DNA from: Nitrospira sp.
GTDB taxonomy: Bacteria > Nitrospirota > Nitrospiria > Nitrospirales > Nitrospiraceae
DNA: 48,420 nucleotides
Direction: 5' to 3'
Assembly (NCBI GenBank): GCA_005116895.1
Contig: SWDO01000001.1
Location: 1-48,420, forward strand
Below are positions 1-8,905 of the stretch, one piece after another. The first letter of the stretch is position 1; each line of letters begins with the position of its first letter. A model generated the notes under the pieces. The model was not told where the DNA came from and did not search any database. It worked only from the letters and a program-made list of their open reading frames with translations. The position numbers were made by a program, and so were the translations under genes.

Positions 1-132
1 ATCCTGACGAAGGCAGCGTCTCGCTTTGTGAGCAGTCTCCCGAAAGCGAGGAAAGCCGATACGGGGCTGAAGGCCTTGCGGGATGCGATTGCGCAAGCCG
101 AGCAAGTCCTTGCTGTGAAGACGACTCTCTGA
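1..132 (+). CDS. C-terminal end of an unknown protein (partial)
   Basis: Frame 1 is open from the first base of the window and stops at TGA 130-132, giving the last 43 residues of a protein that begins outside the window. The piece is Lys/Ala-rich and probably helical (it ends KTTL), with no motif I recognise. No function can be given. It lies about 190 bases upstream of the insertion sequence and reads toward it. Confidence 0.45.
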   Translation: MLTKAASRFVSSLPKARKADTGLKALRDAIAQAEQVLAVKTTL

Positions 133-198
133 CTTCAAGGGGCGTGATGGGTGCACGGGGCAGGCACGCTTGAGAATAATTCTGCGACGCGAGTCAAC

Positions 199-264
199 GG
201 CGAGAGCAACCCCGTATCTCTTTCGATACGAGGGGCGACTTTTCCGATACAGTGCGCTCTCGCC
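199..264. terminator. nested hairpin, possible terminator or structured RNA
   Basis: GGCGAGAGC (199-207) pairs perfectly with GCTCTCGCC (256-264). Inside it CGTATC (213-218) pairs with GATACG (225-230) around a 6-base loop, with flanking C/G pairs around a bulged A. The inner hairpin is followed by a short T run (240-243). It sits between the partial gene ending at 132 and the IS left end. The rest of 133-324 shows nothing else. A terminator is the simplest reading, but the T tract is weak. Confidence 0.3.
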
Positions 265-324
265 ATCCTCTCGAGTCTCTCGTCCAGCTACTGCGTAGAT
301 CGCTGGAAAATAAGAAAAGATAAA

Positions 325-1700
325 GGTTCTTCTCCTCACCGAGTGGGTGATTTCGGCCTAATTTCATATCGGGTGGAGCATGCAGGTGAGAACTTTCAGG
401 CGCAGATACTCCTCGTCGCGTAAGCCGTAGCTCCGCCGCTGTATGACGCGGATCTTGTTGTTCATGCCCTCGACGAATCCTAAGGCGATCTTGTTCTCCG
501 GCTTGCAGTAGGCCGCGATCCCGTCCCAGTGCCGGTCGATCATCTTGGCAAACGTCTCGTAGGGCTTCAGGCGCTGCCATTTGAGTGCGGCGCGCCAGTT
601 CTCGAAGAAGCGACGAGCCCAGCCTTCCCGCTCGTAGTCCCAGAGCTGCCCGAACTCCTCCTTGAGAAGGTAGGCCGTGTTCAACCGCCTATTGGCCTTC
701 AGCAGCAACCGCAGGCTTCGCCGACCATTCGGCTTGAGGTTCTCCCGGTGCGCGAGGAGCGTGTATTTCTGGCCCTTGATGAACCGCCGATCCTTCCCTG
801 TCAACCGGTCGTACTCGGCCTTGCGCACCCTGTCCAACGCCTCGCCGAGATGCCGCAGCACATGGAACTTGTCGAACAAGATGGCGGCCTGTGGCGCGTG
901 CTCCGGCTTGAGTGTCGAATTGCGGAACGCTTTCCACATGTCCATCACGGCCAGCCGGATCTTCTTGCTCTTTGACACGCCCAGCCACTGGTAGAACTCG
1001 TCCATACTCGCTTCTGAGCGGTCCTTGCCCCCGAACCAGATGGGCCGCCGCCGCTCCAAGTCGCTGACCACAATCCGGTACGTGTGTCCCTTGCGGATTG
1101 AGATCTCGTCGATACCGATCACCTTTGGTGCAGGCGTCCCCGCTCGTCGCAACTGTTCCTGCATGTACTGCGCATCGAGGGCCTTGATCGTTTTCCAGTT
1201 CAGCCGGGTTTCCTCGGCGACATCCTTGATCGTCATGCTTCGGCAGCGCCGTCCCACGAAGGAGGCAAAGCGTTTGGTGTAGAACGGATTGTCCGCAAGC
1301 CAGTCCAATGTTTCCTGCTTCACTTTGCCGCATTTCCTGCACGCGACGCGACGAATCTCCACCGCCAGGTAGACCCGCGTGTCCCCGCAGGGCAGGTCGC
1401 GCACGCGGCGTGTCTTGCGGTCGTACCAGGACCGAGCAACCTGCCCGCACGCGCCACATGCCGTTTTTTTCCCCGCCGGCACAGGTGGATAACGCGGGCC
1501 TTCGGATCACCGAAGATGCCCTGGACCGTTGGAGTTGGCCGAAAGCCGGGGAAGCGGTAGGTGTCCCAGAGGTGTCGGTGTGTGTGCATCCGGCGATCAT
1601 GCCAGATTTCCAGGCCCCGTAGAACACAGCATTCACGCTCCTATCCTCCCCCAATGCCGTTTCCCGCGCTTCGTTTACCCACTCACCAAGGAGAAGAGCC
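325..1700 (-). mobile_element. ISL3-family insertion sequence
   Basis: The element is about 1,376 bp. Its ends are imperfect 24-bp inverted repeats at 325-348 and 1677-1700. Read inward both have the form GGyTCTTCTCC, then four variable bases, then GAGTGGGT. GG(C/T)TCTT ends and a single large transposase are typical of the ISL3 family. The 8 bases outside each end (AAGATAAA left, ACAAAAGT right) do not match, so no target duplication is visible. The copy may therefore be old, or a product of recombination between copies. It contains one transposase gene on the minus strand, in two frames. Confidence 0.8.
364..1589 (-). CDS. ISL3-family transposase, split by a -1 frameshift
   Basis: The long frame (364-1482, 372 aa) has an N-terminal CxxC...CxxC zinc-binding region and a DDE-type catalytic core. 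Visible motifs include IDEISIRKGHTYRIVVSDLE, AVMDMWKAFRN, ILFDKFHVLRHL and the C-terminal VEGMNNKIRVIQRRSYG. The family N-terminus (from ATG 1587-1589, containing RFPGFRP and GDPKARVIHL) lies in another frame that ends in RRGKK at a run of seven A (T7 at 1464-1470 on the plus strand). Joining the frames by a -1 shift exactly at A_AAA_AAA gives a continuous protein of about 408 aa (...RRGKK|TACGACG...). This is either programmed slippage or an inactivating homopolymer indel. The ATG at 1482 used by the long frame alone would skip the conserved N-terminus. Confidence 0.85.
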
Positions 1701-1818
1701 ACAAAAGTGCCCCTTGAAATCCTGAACAAACCCGGCCGGTTTGAAGCGCACGAGACAATGGCCCCCTCCTGAACGTGTCACCGATTGATGATCTGGAATA
1801 AATAGGAGTTCACGCATC

Positions 1819-2607
1819 GTGGTCAACTATGCATGCATTGCCGCGGGTATTCTTGCCGGTTTTGTGCAAGCACAGACGCTCTATGCCCTGTCGGATCAAC
1901 CCGTGCGGATATGGCCGATCCAAATTCCCTATGAAGCGCCACCGAAGAATCAAGATGTGCCGGATGTCTCGATTCCTCCCAATAAGGACCCGCTCAGCGC
2001 CGAAGAAGTCAAGCGCGCGGTAGCCTTGCTGCCGCTGCTGGAAGGGAAACAGGAATTTTGGGCCATGGGAGAATTCGTGCATTTGGGAGAGCCGGCCGTT
2101 CCCGCCCTTGTTCAGGCATTGACCATGCCGAGCCCGCGGATTCGCTACAACGCGATCGAGACCTTGCTGATGATGAAGGGAGTCACCGGGGTTCCCGCTC
2201 TGATCTCCACCGCAAAGGAGTCCGGTGAAATTCCTCGGGTGCGGGAGCATGCCCTACGCGTTGCCGTTCGTCTGGATCCGACGAACGCGCCAGAGGCGAT
2301 TGACGTCATGGCAAAGGACTCCAATCCATCCGTCAGAAAAGCTGCGGCGTTCGAAGCGCGGTATGTCCGGCAGAAGGCCGTGATCTCCATCTTGATTCCG
2401 ATGATCAGCGACGACGAGCGTTTCGTGGCGCTGTCGGCATTGCAATCGCTCTGGATTCTGACTCGCCATGAGACAGAGTTTCATGATTGGGACACCTCGA
2501 CCAAGCAGGATCGCGCCGCATGGTCGAGTGAATGGACCGAGTGGTGGGACGCCACTAAAGATGTCTTTGAGATTCCCGAACCGCGCCGGTCAAAACGGAG
2601 TTCCTAG
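1819..2607 (+). CDS. exported HEAT-repeat protein
   Basis: 262 aa from GTG, with AGGAG at 1804-1808 in good position. The first ~18 residues are hydrophobic with a plausible signal cleavage after VQAQ. A Pro-rich linker (~30-55) follows. The body is made of helical repeats of HEAT/armadillo type (for example LGEPAVPALVQAL, GVPALISTA, NPSVRKAAAFEA). Such repeats bind proteins, and no catalytic motif is seen. The end is acidic/Trp-rich (WSSEWTEWWD). It precedes peptide deformylase, but nothing ties the two functionally. The partner is unknown. Confidence 0.75.
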   Translation: MVNYACIAAGILAGFVQAQTLYALSDQPVRIWPIQIPYEAPPKNQDVPDVSIPPNKDPLSAEEVKRAVALLPLLEGKQEFWAMGEFVHLGEPAVPALVQALTMPSPRIRYNAIETLLMMKGVTGVPALISTAKESGEIPRVREHALRVAVRLDPTNAPEAIDVMAKDSNPSVRKAAAFEARYVRQKAVISILIPMISDDERFVALSALQSLWILTRHETEFHDWDTSTKQDRAAWSSEWTEWWDATKDVFEIPEPRRSKRSS

Positions 2608-2682
2608 CGGCCAGCCGGGAGGTTGCGGGCCGAGAGATTCCTATGCTACGAATATATGGATATGAAACTCAAGAGTGGAGCG

Positions 2683-3207
2683 ATGCTCAAGATCGCCAAA
2701 TTAGGCAATCCTATTCTTCGCAAAGTTGCTGCGCCGATCGATCCGCGAGAGATTAAATCGTCCGAGATTCAGCGGTTGATCGACGACATGTTTGAAGTGA
2801 TGTACGACGAACCGGGCATCGGGTTGGCTGCGCCACAAGTATCACGTTCGATTCAATTGGTTGTGATGGGTTGCAAAGGTGAGGGCGGATTTCCTGAAAC
2901 GGTCCTCATCAACCCCTCAATTGTGTATTATGGGCCTGAACAAGTGGACAGCTGGGAAGGCTGTCTGAGTGTTGATGGACTAAGAGGAAAAGTGACCAGA
3001 CCCTCACTAGTGCGGGTCAGGGGGCTGGATCGGAAGGGCAAAGCTCTGGATTTCGAGGCGACCGAGCTGTATGCAGTCTGTATTCAGCATGAACTCGATC
3101 ACTTGATCGGCAAAGTCTTCCTGGATCGCATGGCCGATATGTCCACCCTTACTCAGCTGGACGAATTTTCGCAGTATTGGCAAAAAGAACCCACGAATGT
3201 AATTTGA
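2683..3207 (+). CDS. def: peptide deformylase
   Basis: Removes the formyl group from the N-terminal Met of new proteins in the cytoplasm, using a metal ion. All three family motifs are present in order: GIGLAAPQ (motif I), EGCLS (motif II, Cys metal ligand) and HELDH (motif III, two His ligands and the catalytic Glu). From ATG 2683 it is 174 aa, the usual size, and starts MLKIAKLGNPILR as expected for the family. AAGAG lies 7 bases upstream. Upstream in-frame starts at 2662, 2656 and TTG 2623 are possible but would add residues that look non-homologous. The next gene begins 23 bases later. Confidence 0.93.
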   Translation: MLKIAKLGNPILRKVAAPIDPREIKSSEIQRLIDDMFEVMYDEPGIGLAAPQVSRSIQLVVMGCKGEGGFPETVLINPSIVYYGPEQVDSWEGCLSVDGLRGKVTRPSLVRVRGLDRKGKALDFEATELYAVCIQHELDHLIGKVFLDRMADMSTLTQLDEFSQYWQKEPTNVI

Positions 3208-3229
3208 TGCCTCTCTTGTTGAACCGCTT

Positions 3230-4954
3230 GTGAAATCCCTTTTTCGCGTTCTGCAGTATCTTCGACCGCACCAAGCTCTGGCGATCACGACACTTATCTG
3301 CGCCGCGTGTGCGACGGCGATGGAGCTGGTGCCTCCGTGGGTCATCAAGATCATCATCGACGATGTGATTCAGGCGAAGCAGACGTCGTTGCTGCCATGG
3401 GTGATCGGTCTCTTGGTGGGCGCCCATGTGCTCAAGAACGTGTTTGCTTCATTCAGAATCCGGCTGAATAATCAGCTTGAGCAGACGGTGGTTCACGATC
3501 TTCGTCGGCATATTTTCTCCGCCCTCCAACGTCTGTCCATCACCTATTTTGAAAATCGCTCGACAGGGGAGATCATGTCCCGTGTGACCAATGACACGGA
3601 GCATGTCGAGCGGATTTTCATTGATGGACTTGAAGGGATGCTCACGGCGTCGCTGACGCTCATCGGGATCACAGGCCTCTTGTTTATGCTCAATTGGAAG
3701 CTGGCGGCCCTCTCGCTGTTGCCGATCCCATTGCTGGCCTTGTCTGCGAGTTGGTTTACGTCGAGGGTTCATGGGTATTATCGGGAGACCCGCCAGAGCG
3801 CCGCTGAACTGAACGGCTATCTACAAGATGCCTTGTCCGGCATCAGGGAGACCATGGGGTTTGGCCGCCAGGGGCACGAACAAGCGCGTTTCGACCGGCT
3901 GAGTCAGGCGTATAGTGAGAAGAACCTCAAGGCGATGGTCTTGTGGTCGATCTATTCGCCGGGAATGATTTTAGTTGCCGCTATTGGGACCGTCTTAATC
4001 CTCTGGTATGGGGCGGGTGAGGTCATGGAGGGCGGTCTCACCGTAGGCGAGCTGGTCTTGTTCCTCTCCTACCTGGCGATGTTCTACGTTCCTATCAATC
4101 AGATTCATTCGGTCAATCATATGTTGCAGCATGCGCTGGCGGCGAGCGAGCGGGTCTTTGAGGTGCTGGATACGATTCCGGACGTCGCCGACCGTCCCGG
4201 AGTGGTTGCTCCCGTCCATCGGGCCCATGGAGCCGTTCGATTCGACCAGGTCCAGTTCCACTATCGATCTGACGTACCGGTCCTGAGAGGGGTTTCAGCA
4301 GCCGTACCGGCTGGAGAGCGCGTGGCACTAGTCGGGATGAGTGGGGCAGGGAAGAGCACCTTACTCAAGTTGTTGATGCGGTTTTATGACATCACTGACG
4401 GGGCAATCATTATCGATGGGAAGGATATCCGTGATCTGCCGATGGCCTACTTGCGGCAGCAGATCGGGTTCGTACAACAGGAGCCGTTCTTGTTCAACGG
4501 GACCGTTCGAGACAACCTTCTCTACGGCGATTTGCACGCAGACCAGGCTCGGCTGGAAGCTGCGGCTCGCGCAGCGCGCGCACATGAGTTTATCGCGGCG
4601 TTGCCTGAAGGGTATGACACCTGGATCGGTGAGCGGGGTGTCAAGTTGTCGGTTGGTCAAAAACAGCGAGTGTCGATCGCGCGGGTGTTGTTGAAAGATC
4701 CACCCGTCGTCATTTTTGATGAGGCGACATCCAACATTGATACGGAGACCGAGGTCAAAATCCGCGAAGCATTGAACGAGCTGACGACAGGGCGAACCAC
4801 ATTCATTATTGCCCACCGATTATCCACACTTCATGATGTTGACCGAATTATAGTGCTTGATAATGGTCGACTCGTGGAGGATGGCCGGCATGATGAGCTG
4901 GTGAGCCGAGGAGGAGTCTACGCTGGTCTCTATGAAGCTCAATTTCAGGTGTAG
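3230..4954 (+). CDS. MsbA-like ABC exporter (fused permease and ATPase)
   Basis: 574 aa from GTG. The N-terminal ~310 residues form a six-helix type I exporter membrane domain, including the conserved stretch YFENRSTGEIMSRV(TND). The C-terminal ATPase has Walker A (GMSGAGKST), a Q-loop (FVQQEPFLF), Walker B with catalytic Glu (VVIFDEATS) and the H-loop (IAHRLST). The signature motif is LSVGQ instead of LSGGQ, an unusual Gly-to-Val change at a position contacting ATP. The fold matches lipid A flippases (MsbA) and related drug or lipid exporters, so the substrate is unknown. It follows def by 22 bases. Confidence 0.9.
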   Translation: MKSLFRVLQYLRPHQALAITTLICAACATAMELVPPWVIKIIIDDVIQAKQTSLLPWVIGLLVGAHVLKNVFASFRIRLNNQLEQTVVHDLRRHIFSALQRLSITYFENRSTGEIMSRVTNDTEHVERIFIDGLEGMLTASLTLIGITGLLFMLNWKLAALSLLPIPLLALSASWFTSRVHGYYRETRQSAAELNGYLQDALSGIRETMGFGRQGHEQARFDRLSQAYSEKNLKAMVLWSIYSPGMILVAAIGTVLILWYGAGEVMEGGLTVGELVLFLSYLAMFYVPINQIHSVNHMLQHALAASERVFEVLDTIPDVADRPGVVAPVHRAHGAVRFDQVQFHYRSDVPVLRGVSAAVPAGERVALVGMSGAGKSTLLKLLMRFYDITDGAIIIDGKDIRDLPMAYLRQQIGFVQQEPFLFNGTVRDNLLYGDLHADQARLEAAARAARAHEFIAALPEGYDTWIGERGVKLSVGQKQRVSIARVLLKDPPVVIFDEATSNIDTETEVKIREALNELTTGRTTFIIAHRLSTLHDVDRIIVLDNGRLVEDGRHDELVSRGGVYAGLYEAQFQV

Positions 4955-4957
4955 TAG

Positions 4958-4999
4958 GATGACGGCTTGTTGCGAGCCAAGGCCATCGCATTCGTCATC
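4958..4999 (+). terminator. weak hairpin after the ABC exporter
   Basis: GATGACG (4958-4964) can pair with CGTCATC (4993-4999), followed by TCTTT. The loop is long (28 bases). A possible rho-independent terminator just after the exporter stop, but weak. Confidence 0.3.
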
Positions 5000-5069
5000 T
5001 CTTTCGGTTGCGGCTACAGAGTCGTGGCCGGTATACTTCCCACGATAAATCTAGAGAGGTAATGTATCG

Positions 5070-5264
5070 GTGGTGCTGATCTACGAGAGTGACCCCATGG
5101 ACGATGAAAATTCAAGGGGCAGCTTTTACCATGTCTGCAGGGGGCGAATTGATCGCACACCGTTGAACCTTCCGGAACCTGATCGTCCGTATGAGTGCCA
5201 GCAATGCGGAATTGATCTCGAAGCCGAAGATTTCTTCGTAGCCCTTCAGAAAGGATCGGTGTAG
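5070..5264 (+). CDS. small Cys-pair protein, function unknown
   Basis: 64 aa from GTG, with AGAGAGGT 11-18 bases upstream. ATG 5097 is an alternative start. The centre has HVC followed later by CQQC, the spacing of a small zinc-binding knuckle, and the chain is acidic (ESDPMDDE). It is followed after 5 bases by a second small protein with two CxxC motifs, so the two are probably co-transcribed. I do not recognise the family. Confidence 0.6.
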   Translation: MVLIYESDPMDDENSRGSFYHVCRGRIDRTPLNLPEPDRPYECQQCGIDLEAEDFFVALQKGSV

Positions 5265-5269
5265 GACGA

Positions 5270-5479
5270 ATGGCTGGAAGTGCAGGGAGAAAAACGGTCG
5301 GGGTCTCGCGAGGCCTGATGATGCTGTGCGAAACCTGTTACGCCCAAGTCCTGAATGAAAAGCTTCCTGATGCGAAGAACTTCGTTGCCGATTCAGAAGC
5401 ACTCTTCGATACAATCTGCGTCGGCTGCACCGACATCAACCGCCCCCTCATCGACGACATGGCGGGGAGCGGGGAATAG
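5270..5479 (+). CDS. small CxxC...CxxC protein, function unknown
   Basis: 69 aa from ATG with AGGA just upstream, overlapping the end of the previous gene's region. ATG codons at 5318 and 5321 are alternatives. It has CETC near residue 20 and CVGC near residue 51, a likely zinc ribbon of two pairs. Acidic C-terminus. Probably forms a unit with the preceding small gene. Role unknown. Confidence 0.6.
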   Translation: MAGSAGRKTVGVSRGLMMLCETCYAQVLNEKLPDAKNFVADSEALFDTICVGCTDINRPLIDDMAGSGE

Positions 5480-5570
5480 CGTACTGCCCCTATGTCTCTC
5501 CGTAGGTTGCTGCGTTCTCGACCGTAAGCGTTTCAGTTAGCAAGTATCCTGGCAGGTTCAAAAATATTGA

Positions 5571-6278
5571 AGCGAGGAGCCAAGGCTGTCCCTCTGGTGC
5601 TATTTGCACTCCTTGCACACGCTGCAGCGCTTCGCGAAGCCGAAGGTGGAGATCGTCTTCGCGGCACGGTGGCTTATGGATGCCTGCAGCCTCTCGGGAC
5701 CTGTCGAGATGTCTCCGATAGATCTGCAACGGTTCGCGCCGGCCGCATGCGAGCGCGGCGATGGACTAAACGGGCACTTCATGATCGGCCGGCTGAGCAG
5801 GGACAACTCCAAGAAGCACCACCCTGACGACGTTGGGATCTACCGCCGCCTTGTCTCGGAAGGCGGTAGTGTGAAGATCATGGGGGGCCGATGTCTTGCC
5901 GGCGAGCTCGAAGATGTACCAGAGGTGACCTTACTCCCATCCGGCTGGCAGGAGCCGGATCTATTTCTGAAGAGCCTGGATTGTTTCTTCTACCGCACGT
6001 CGGAGAAGTATTTCGAGCCCAGCGGCAGGGTCGTCTCTGAGGCCATGGCCTGCGGACTGCCCGTCGTCTGCCATAGGAGGGGCGGCTACAGCGAGTACAT
6101 TGAGGACCGAGTCGATGGCTTCCTCTTCGACACCGACGCGGAGGCCGTTGAGATCCTCCGGACCCTCAAAGCCGATCCGGCGCTGCGGAAGCGTGTGGGA
6201 CAGGCCGCGAGGAAGAAACTGGAAGCATCCCTCGCACCGGCAGTTCGGGATGAATTTCTCCGCTTCTATACGCGATGA
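5571..6278 (+). pseudogene. 5'-truncated GT4-type glycosyltransferase
   Basis: The frame is open from 5571, after a TGA at 5568-5570, with no ATG near its beginning. The first usable start would be TTG 5604 (224 aa). The sequence matches only the C-terminal, nucleotide-sugar-binding half of a GT-B glycosyltransferase, including EPSGRVVSEAMACGLPVV (the E-x7-E motif) and a GRLSRD-type strand start. Family members are ~350-400 aa with an acceptor-binding N-terminal domain, which is missing here. It stands directly before the intact glycan operon and may be a remnant of its first gene. It could still make a truncated protein. Confidence 0.7.
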
Positions 6279-6350
6279 GGATCGTCAGTTTAGTGTGCGA
6301 ACAGTCCAGTGATACGACTTTCCGATGTGCGCGAATGGGACACTGATGAC

Positions 6351-7502
6351 ATGCTGATCATCTGTACGGGGAAAATCGCCAATGCCACCGCGGGTCATAT
6401 CGACAGCATCATGGCCTACCCAGTTGGTCTGCAACGACTGGGCCATGAGGTGTACGTGATGGAGCGGGTCGGTTCGAATCGATGCGTGGATGCATCCGGC
6501 AAGAAGGTTCCGTTCGAGCAATGGGACGGTCAACGACATTTCGAATCGGTGATGAAGACTTATGGGATCTGGCCACGGTGTTGTTTGATTTACAGGAATG
6601 GAGAGGCTACGCACGGCATGCCATTCGCCGAAGCCGTCAACGTTGCCAAGCGGTGTGACCTGTTGCTGACCAGAAGCGGCGAAATCCATAAGACTGAAGG
6701 AATATTTTCGAATCCGAGCTGTCGGCTTTACATCGATGGCAATCCCGGTAATACGCAGTTTTTCCTTCAACAACGTGGCGGCGAGTACGAGGCGTTGGAT
6801 CACTACGATCACCTGTTCACCTTGGGTCTCAATATCGGAACGGACGCCTGTCGCCTACCGACAGGAAACCGTCACTGGCATCCGATCCTACGTCCCGTGG
6901 TTCTCCCACTGTGGCCGACTTGTCTGGATCATGAGAGCACGCGATTCACGACCATCTCCAGTTGGAAGGGACGAACCACCTTCCAGTGGCAAGGAACGGA
7001 TTCGGGTGAAAAATCTGATAGTTGGCTCAAGTTTATCGACCTCCCGAAGAATACTGCGCAGGAGCTGGAAATCGCGCTGCGGATTCAACCCCGCGATGAG
7101 GTCGATGGTGAGATGTTTCGACGGAACGGCTGGCGGCTGACGGACCCCAGGATGTTTCGCACGCTGGCGGATTACAGAAAGTATATTTCACACTCCCGTG
7201 CAGAATTCAGCGTGGCACATCATCGCGTCGTCGAATTTTCGGTCGGCTGGTTCAGCGACCGAAGTGCTCTCTACTTAGCGTCTGGGAGACCAGTGCTTGT
7301 CCAATCAACCGGCATTGAATCGCACCTGCCGACAGGCAAGGGGCTGCTCACATTCCGCACGATGGATGAGGCACTTTCGGGCATCGAGGACATCAACAGG
7401 GATTATCTGGGCCATTGTCGTGCGGCTCGAGACATCGCTGAAACCTATTTCGATGCCGACCGCGTACTCACAAACATCCTGGCATTCGTGGGGCATGGAT
7501 GA
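6351..7502 (+). CDS. glycosyltransferase-like protein (GT-B type)
   Basis: 383 aa from ATG 6351, which places MLIICTGKIAN at the start, the usual first strand of this fold. GTG 6309 would add 14 residues with no better ribosome site. An N-terminal Rossmann-like half (GLQRLGHEVYVMERV) is followed by a C-terminal half with SVGWFSDRSALYLASGRPVL and a closing region RDIAETYFDADRVL, typical of uncharacterised GT-B proteins that sit beside kinase and MurG-like genes. Probably transfers a sugar in the cytoplasm; donor and acceptor unknown. Its stop overlaps the next start by 4 bases, so translation is likely coupled. Confidence 0.75.
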   Translation: MLIICTGKIANATAGHIDSIMAYPVGLQRLGHEVYVMERVGSNRCVDASGKKVPFEQWDGQRHFESVMKTYGIWPRCCLIYRNGEATHGMPFAEAVNVAKRCDLLLTRSGEIHKTEGIFSNPSCRLYIDGNPGNTQFFLQQRGGEYEALDHYDHLFTLGLNIGTDACRLPTGNRHWHPILRPVVLPLWPTCLDHESTRFTTISSWKGRTTFQWQGTDSGEKSDSWLKFIDLPKNTAQELEIALRIQPRDEVDGEMFRRNGWRLTDPRMFRTLADYRKYISHSRAEFSVAHHRVVEFSVGWFSDRSALYLASGRPVLVQSTGIESHLPTGKGLLTFRTMDEALSGIEDINRDYLGHCRAARDIAETYFDADRVLTNILAFVGHG

Positions 7503-8905
7503 TGTCGACCACCCACAGTCCGTTGAATATTGACCAGGTTTCCCAACCATCGGTCGCTACCGATTGGGCGACCATGCGTCGAACCTTTCAACGATTCACG
7601 ACTCCCATAGGCGCTGTTCAAATCCTTCGCTCCTGTGTCCCAGAGCTCTCCACTGGTACGCATGAAATCAGCGACTGCGTCATCCTCGATGCAAAACTGA
7701 AAACGTACCTCAAACCGGCCAGCAAGGGTAAGTCTACACTCTCGGCCTGCTATCGCCTCACGATGAGGGAGGGATCAACTGGGCAAGCCTCTCAGCGCAT
7801 CTTCTACGCCAAGGCATTTCTTCGTGGTAGCAGCAGGGAGGTCTTTCGCCTGCTGGCTCCCAGTGGAATGTCTGACATGGAATTCCGTTACGCCGTGACC
7901 CATATGCCGGAGTACGATCTGATCCTCTGGAGATTTCCTCACGATCCGGCCCTCCCTCATTTGCGCCATCTTGTCGATCTCGTGGCTATCGAGCAGCATC
8001 TCCCATCAGAAGGCCTGAGGCTGATTGGCATACAGGGCACCCCTCAGGTCTTGGCGCAGCAAGTAGTGAATTATCGACCAGAGATTCGTTGCACCAATCG
8101 GTACACCCTCTATGACGCGACGCAGGATCGGACCGACGAACTGTTTGGAAAAACGTTTTGCGACTCACAGGGGCAAACCCTCTATGAGCGCCTACAGTTT
8201 TTCTGGGACCGATCCCTGGCTGATCCAGCGGCAATGGGCATTGCCCAGCCTCTTGGCTACAGCCCTGAGATCAATACCGTGTGGCAGCATGGAGTGCCAG
8301 GCACGCCGCTTCTCCAAGTACTGGACACCTCCAATTACAAACACTACATGGCAGCCGTCGCCCAAGGCCTCTCCTCGCTACACACCAGCAACGTCGCTGG
8401 CCTCGCAGCCCATTCGCCGGAGGACCATCTGGTCGAGATCCGCAAGAAACTGACGAAACTCTCCGATGCACTTCCACAGCACTCGGATATGATCAGCGCG
8501 ATAGGTGATACCCTTACGCGGACAGCCCCTGCTTCATCAGCTGTCCCATTTTGCCCCATCCATTGGGATTTCCATATTGATCAGCTCCTTGCTGCCGAAG
8601 AAACCCTCATTTTTTGTGACCTCGACGAACTCATCGTCGGCGACCCCTTACAAGACTTGGCAAACTTTATCGTGGACCTTCACGTCCGTCTCGCCGATCA
8701 AGAATTCGCGAGGCTCATCTCGACGGAACTGTGCCATCACTACAAGAAACTGGTGACCTGGGAGCTACTATCCGAACGGTTGGCGTGGCATATTCGCCTG
8801 CAACTAGTGAACAAGGCCTACCGGCATTTCCTGCGATTTGCGCCAAGTTTCGAGGACATCGTTGTAGGGATGATGCGACTGGCCCAGAGAGGACTCCCTG
8901 TATGA
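7499..8905 (+). CDS. APH/choline-kinase-fold phosphotransferase
   Basis: 468 aa starting ATGATG in the ATGA overlap with the preceding gene. The C-terminal half carries the kinase catalytic loop (CPIHWDFHIDQLL, with Asp as base) and the metal-binding motif (FCDLDELIVGDPLQDLANF) of the aminoglycoside phosphotransferase fold. The N-terminal ~200 residues are divergent (MREGSTGQ, YAKAFLRG) and probably form the nucleotide-binding lobe. Likely phosphorylates a sugar or sugar-containing small molecule from ATP. Between two glycosyltransferase genes, it could activate a sugar or protect the cell from its own product. Substrate unknown. Confidence 0.8.
   Translation: MMSTTHSPLNIDQVSQPSVATDWATMRRTFQRFTTPIGAVQILRSCVPELSTGTHEISDCVILDAKLKTYLKPASKGKSTLSACYRLTMREGSTGQASQRIFYAKAFLRGSSREVFRLLAPSGMSDMEFRYAVTHMPEYDLILWRFPHDPALPHLRHLVDLVAIEQHLPSEGLRLIGIQGTPQVLAQQVVNYRPEIRCTNRYTLYDATQDRTDELFGKTFCDSQGQTLYERLQFFWDRSLADPAAMGIAQPLGYSPEINTVWQHGVPGTPLLQVLDTSNYKHYMAAVAQGLSSLHTSNVAGLAAHSPEDHLVEIRKKLTKLSDALPQHSDMISAIGDTLTRTAPASSAVPFCPIHWDFHIDQLLAAEETLIFCDLDELIVGDPLQDLANFIVDLHVRLADQEFARLISTELCHHYKKLVTWELLSERLAWHIRLQLVNKAYRHFLRFAPSFEDIVVGMMRLAQRGLPV

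Noticed and set aside
1701..1708. Target-site duplication of the IS
   Set aside because: The right flank ACAAAAGT does not match the left flank AAGATAAA closely enough.
689..1729. Long open frame (346 aa) overlapping the transposase
   Set aside because: Only the stretch around 1,470-1,729 could matter; the rest is an alternative-frame shadow of the ISL3 transposase with no motif.
8731..8901. Upstream extension of the glycosyltransferase-deacetylase gene
   Set aside because: It shadows the kinase gene in another frame; ATG 8902 in the ATGA overlap is the natural start.
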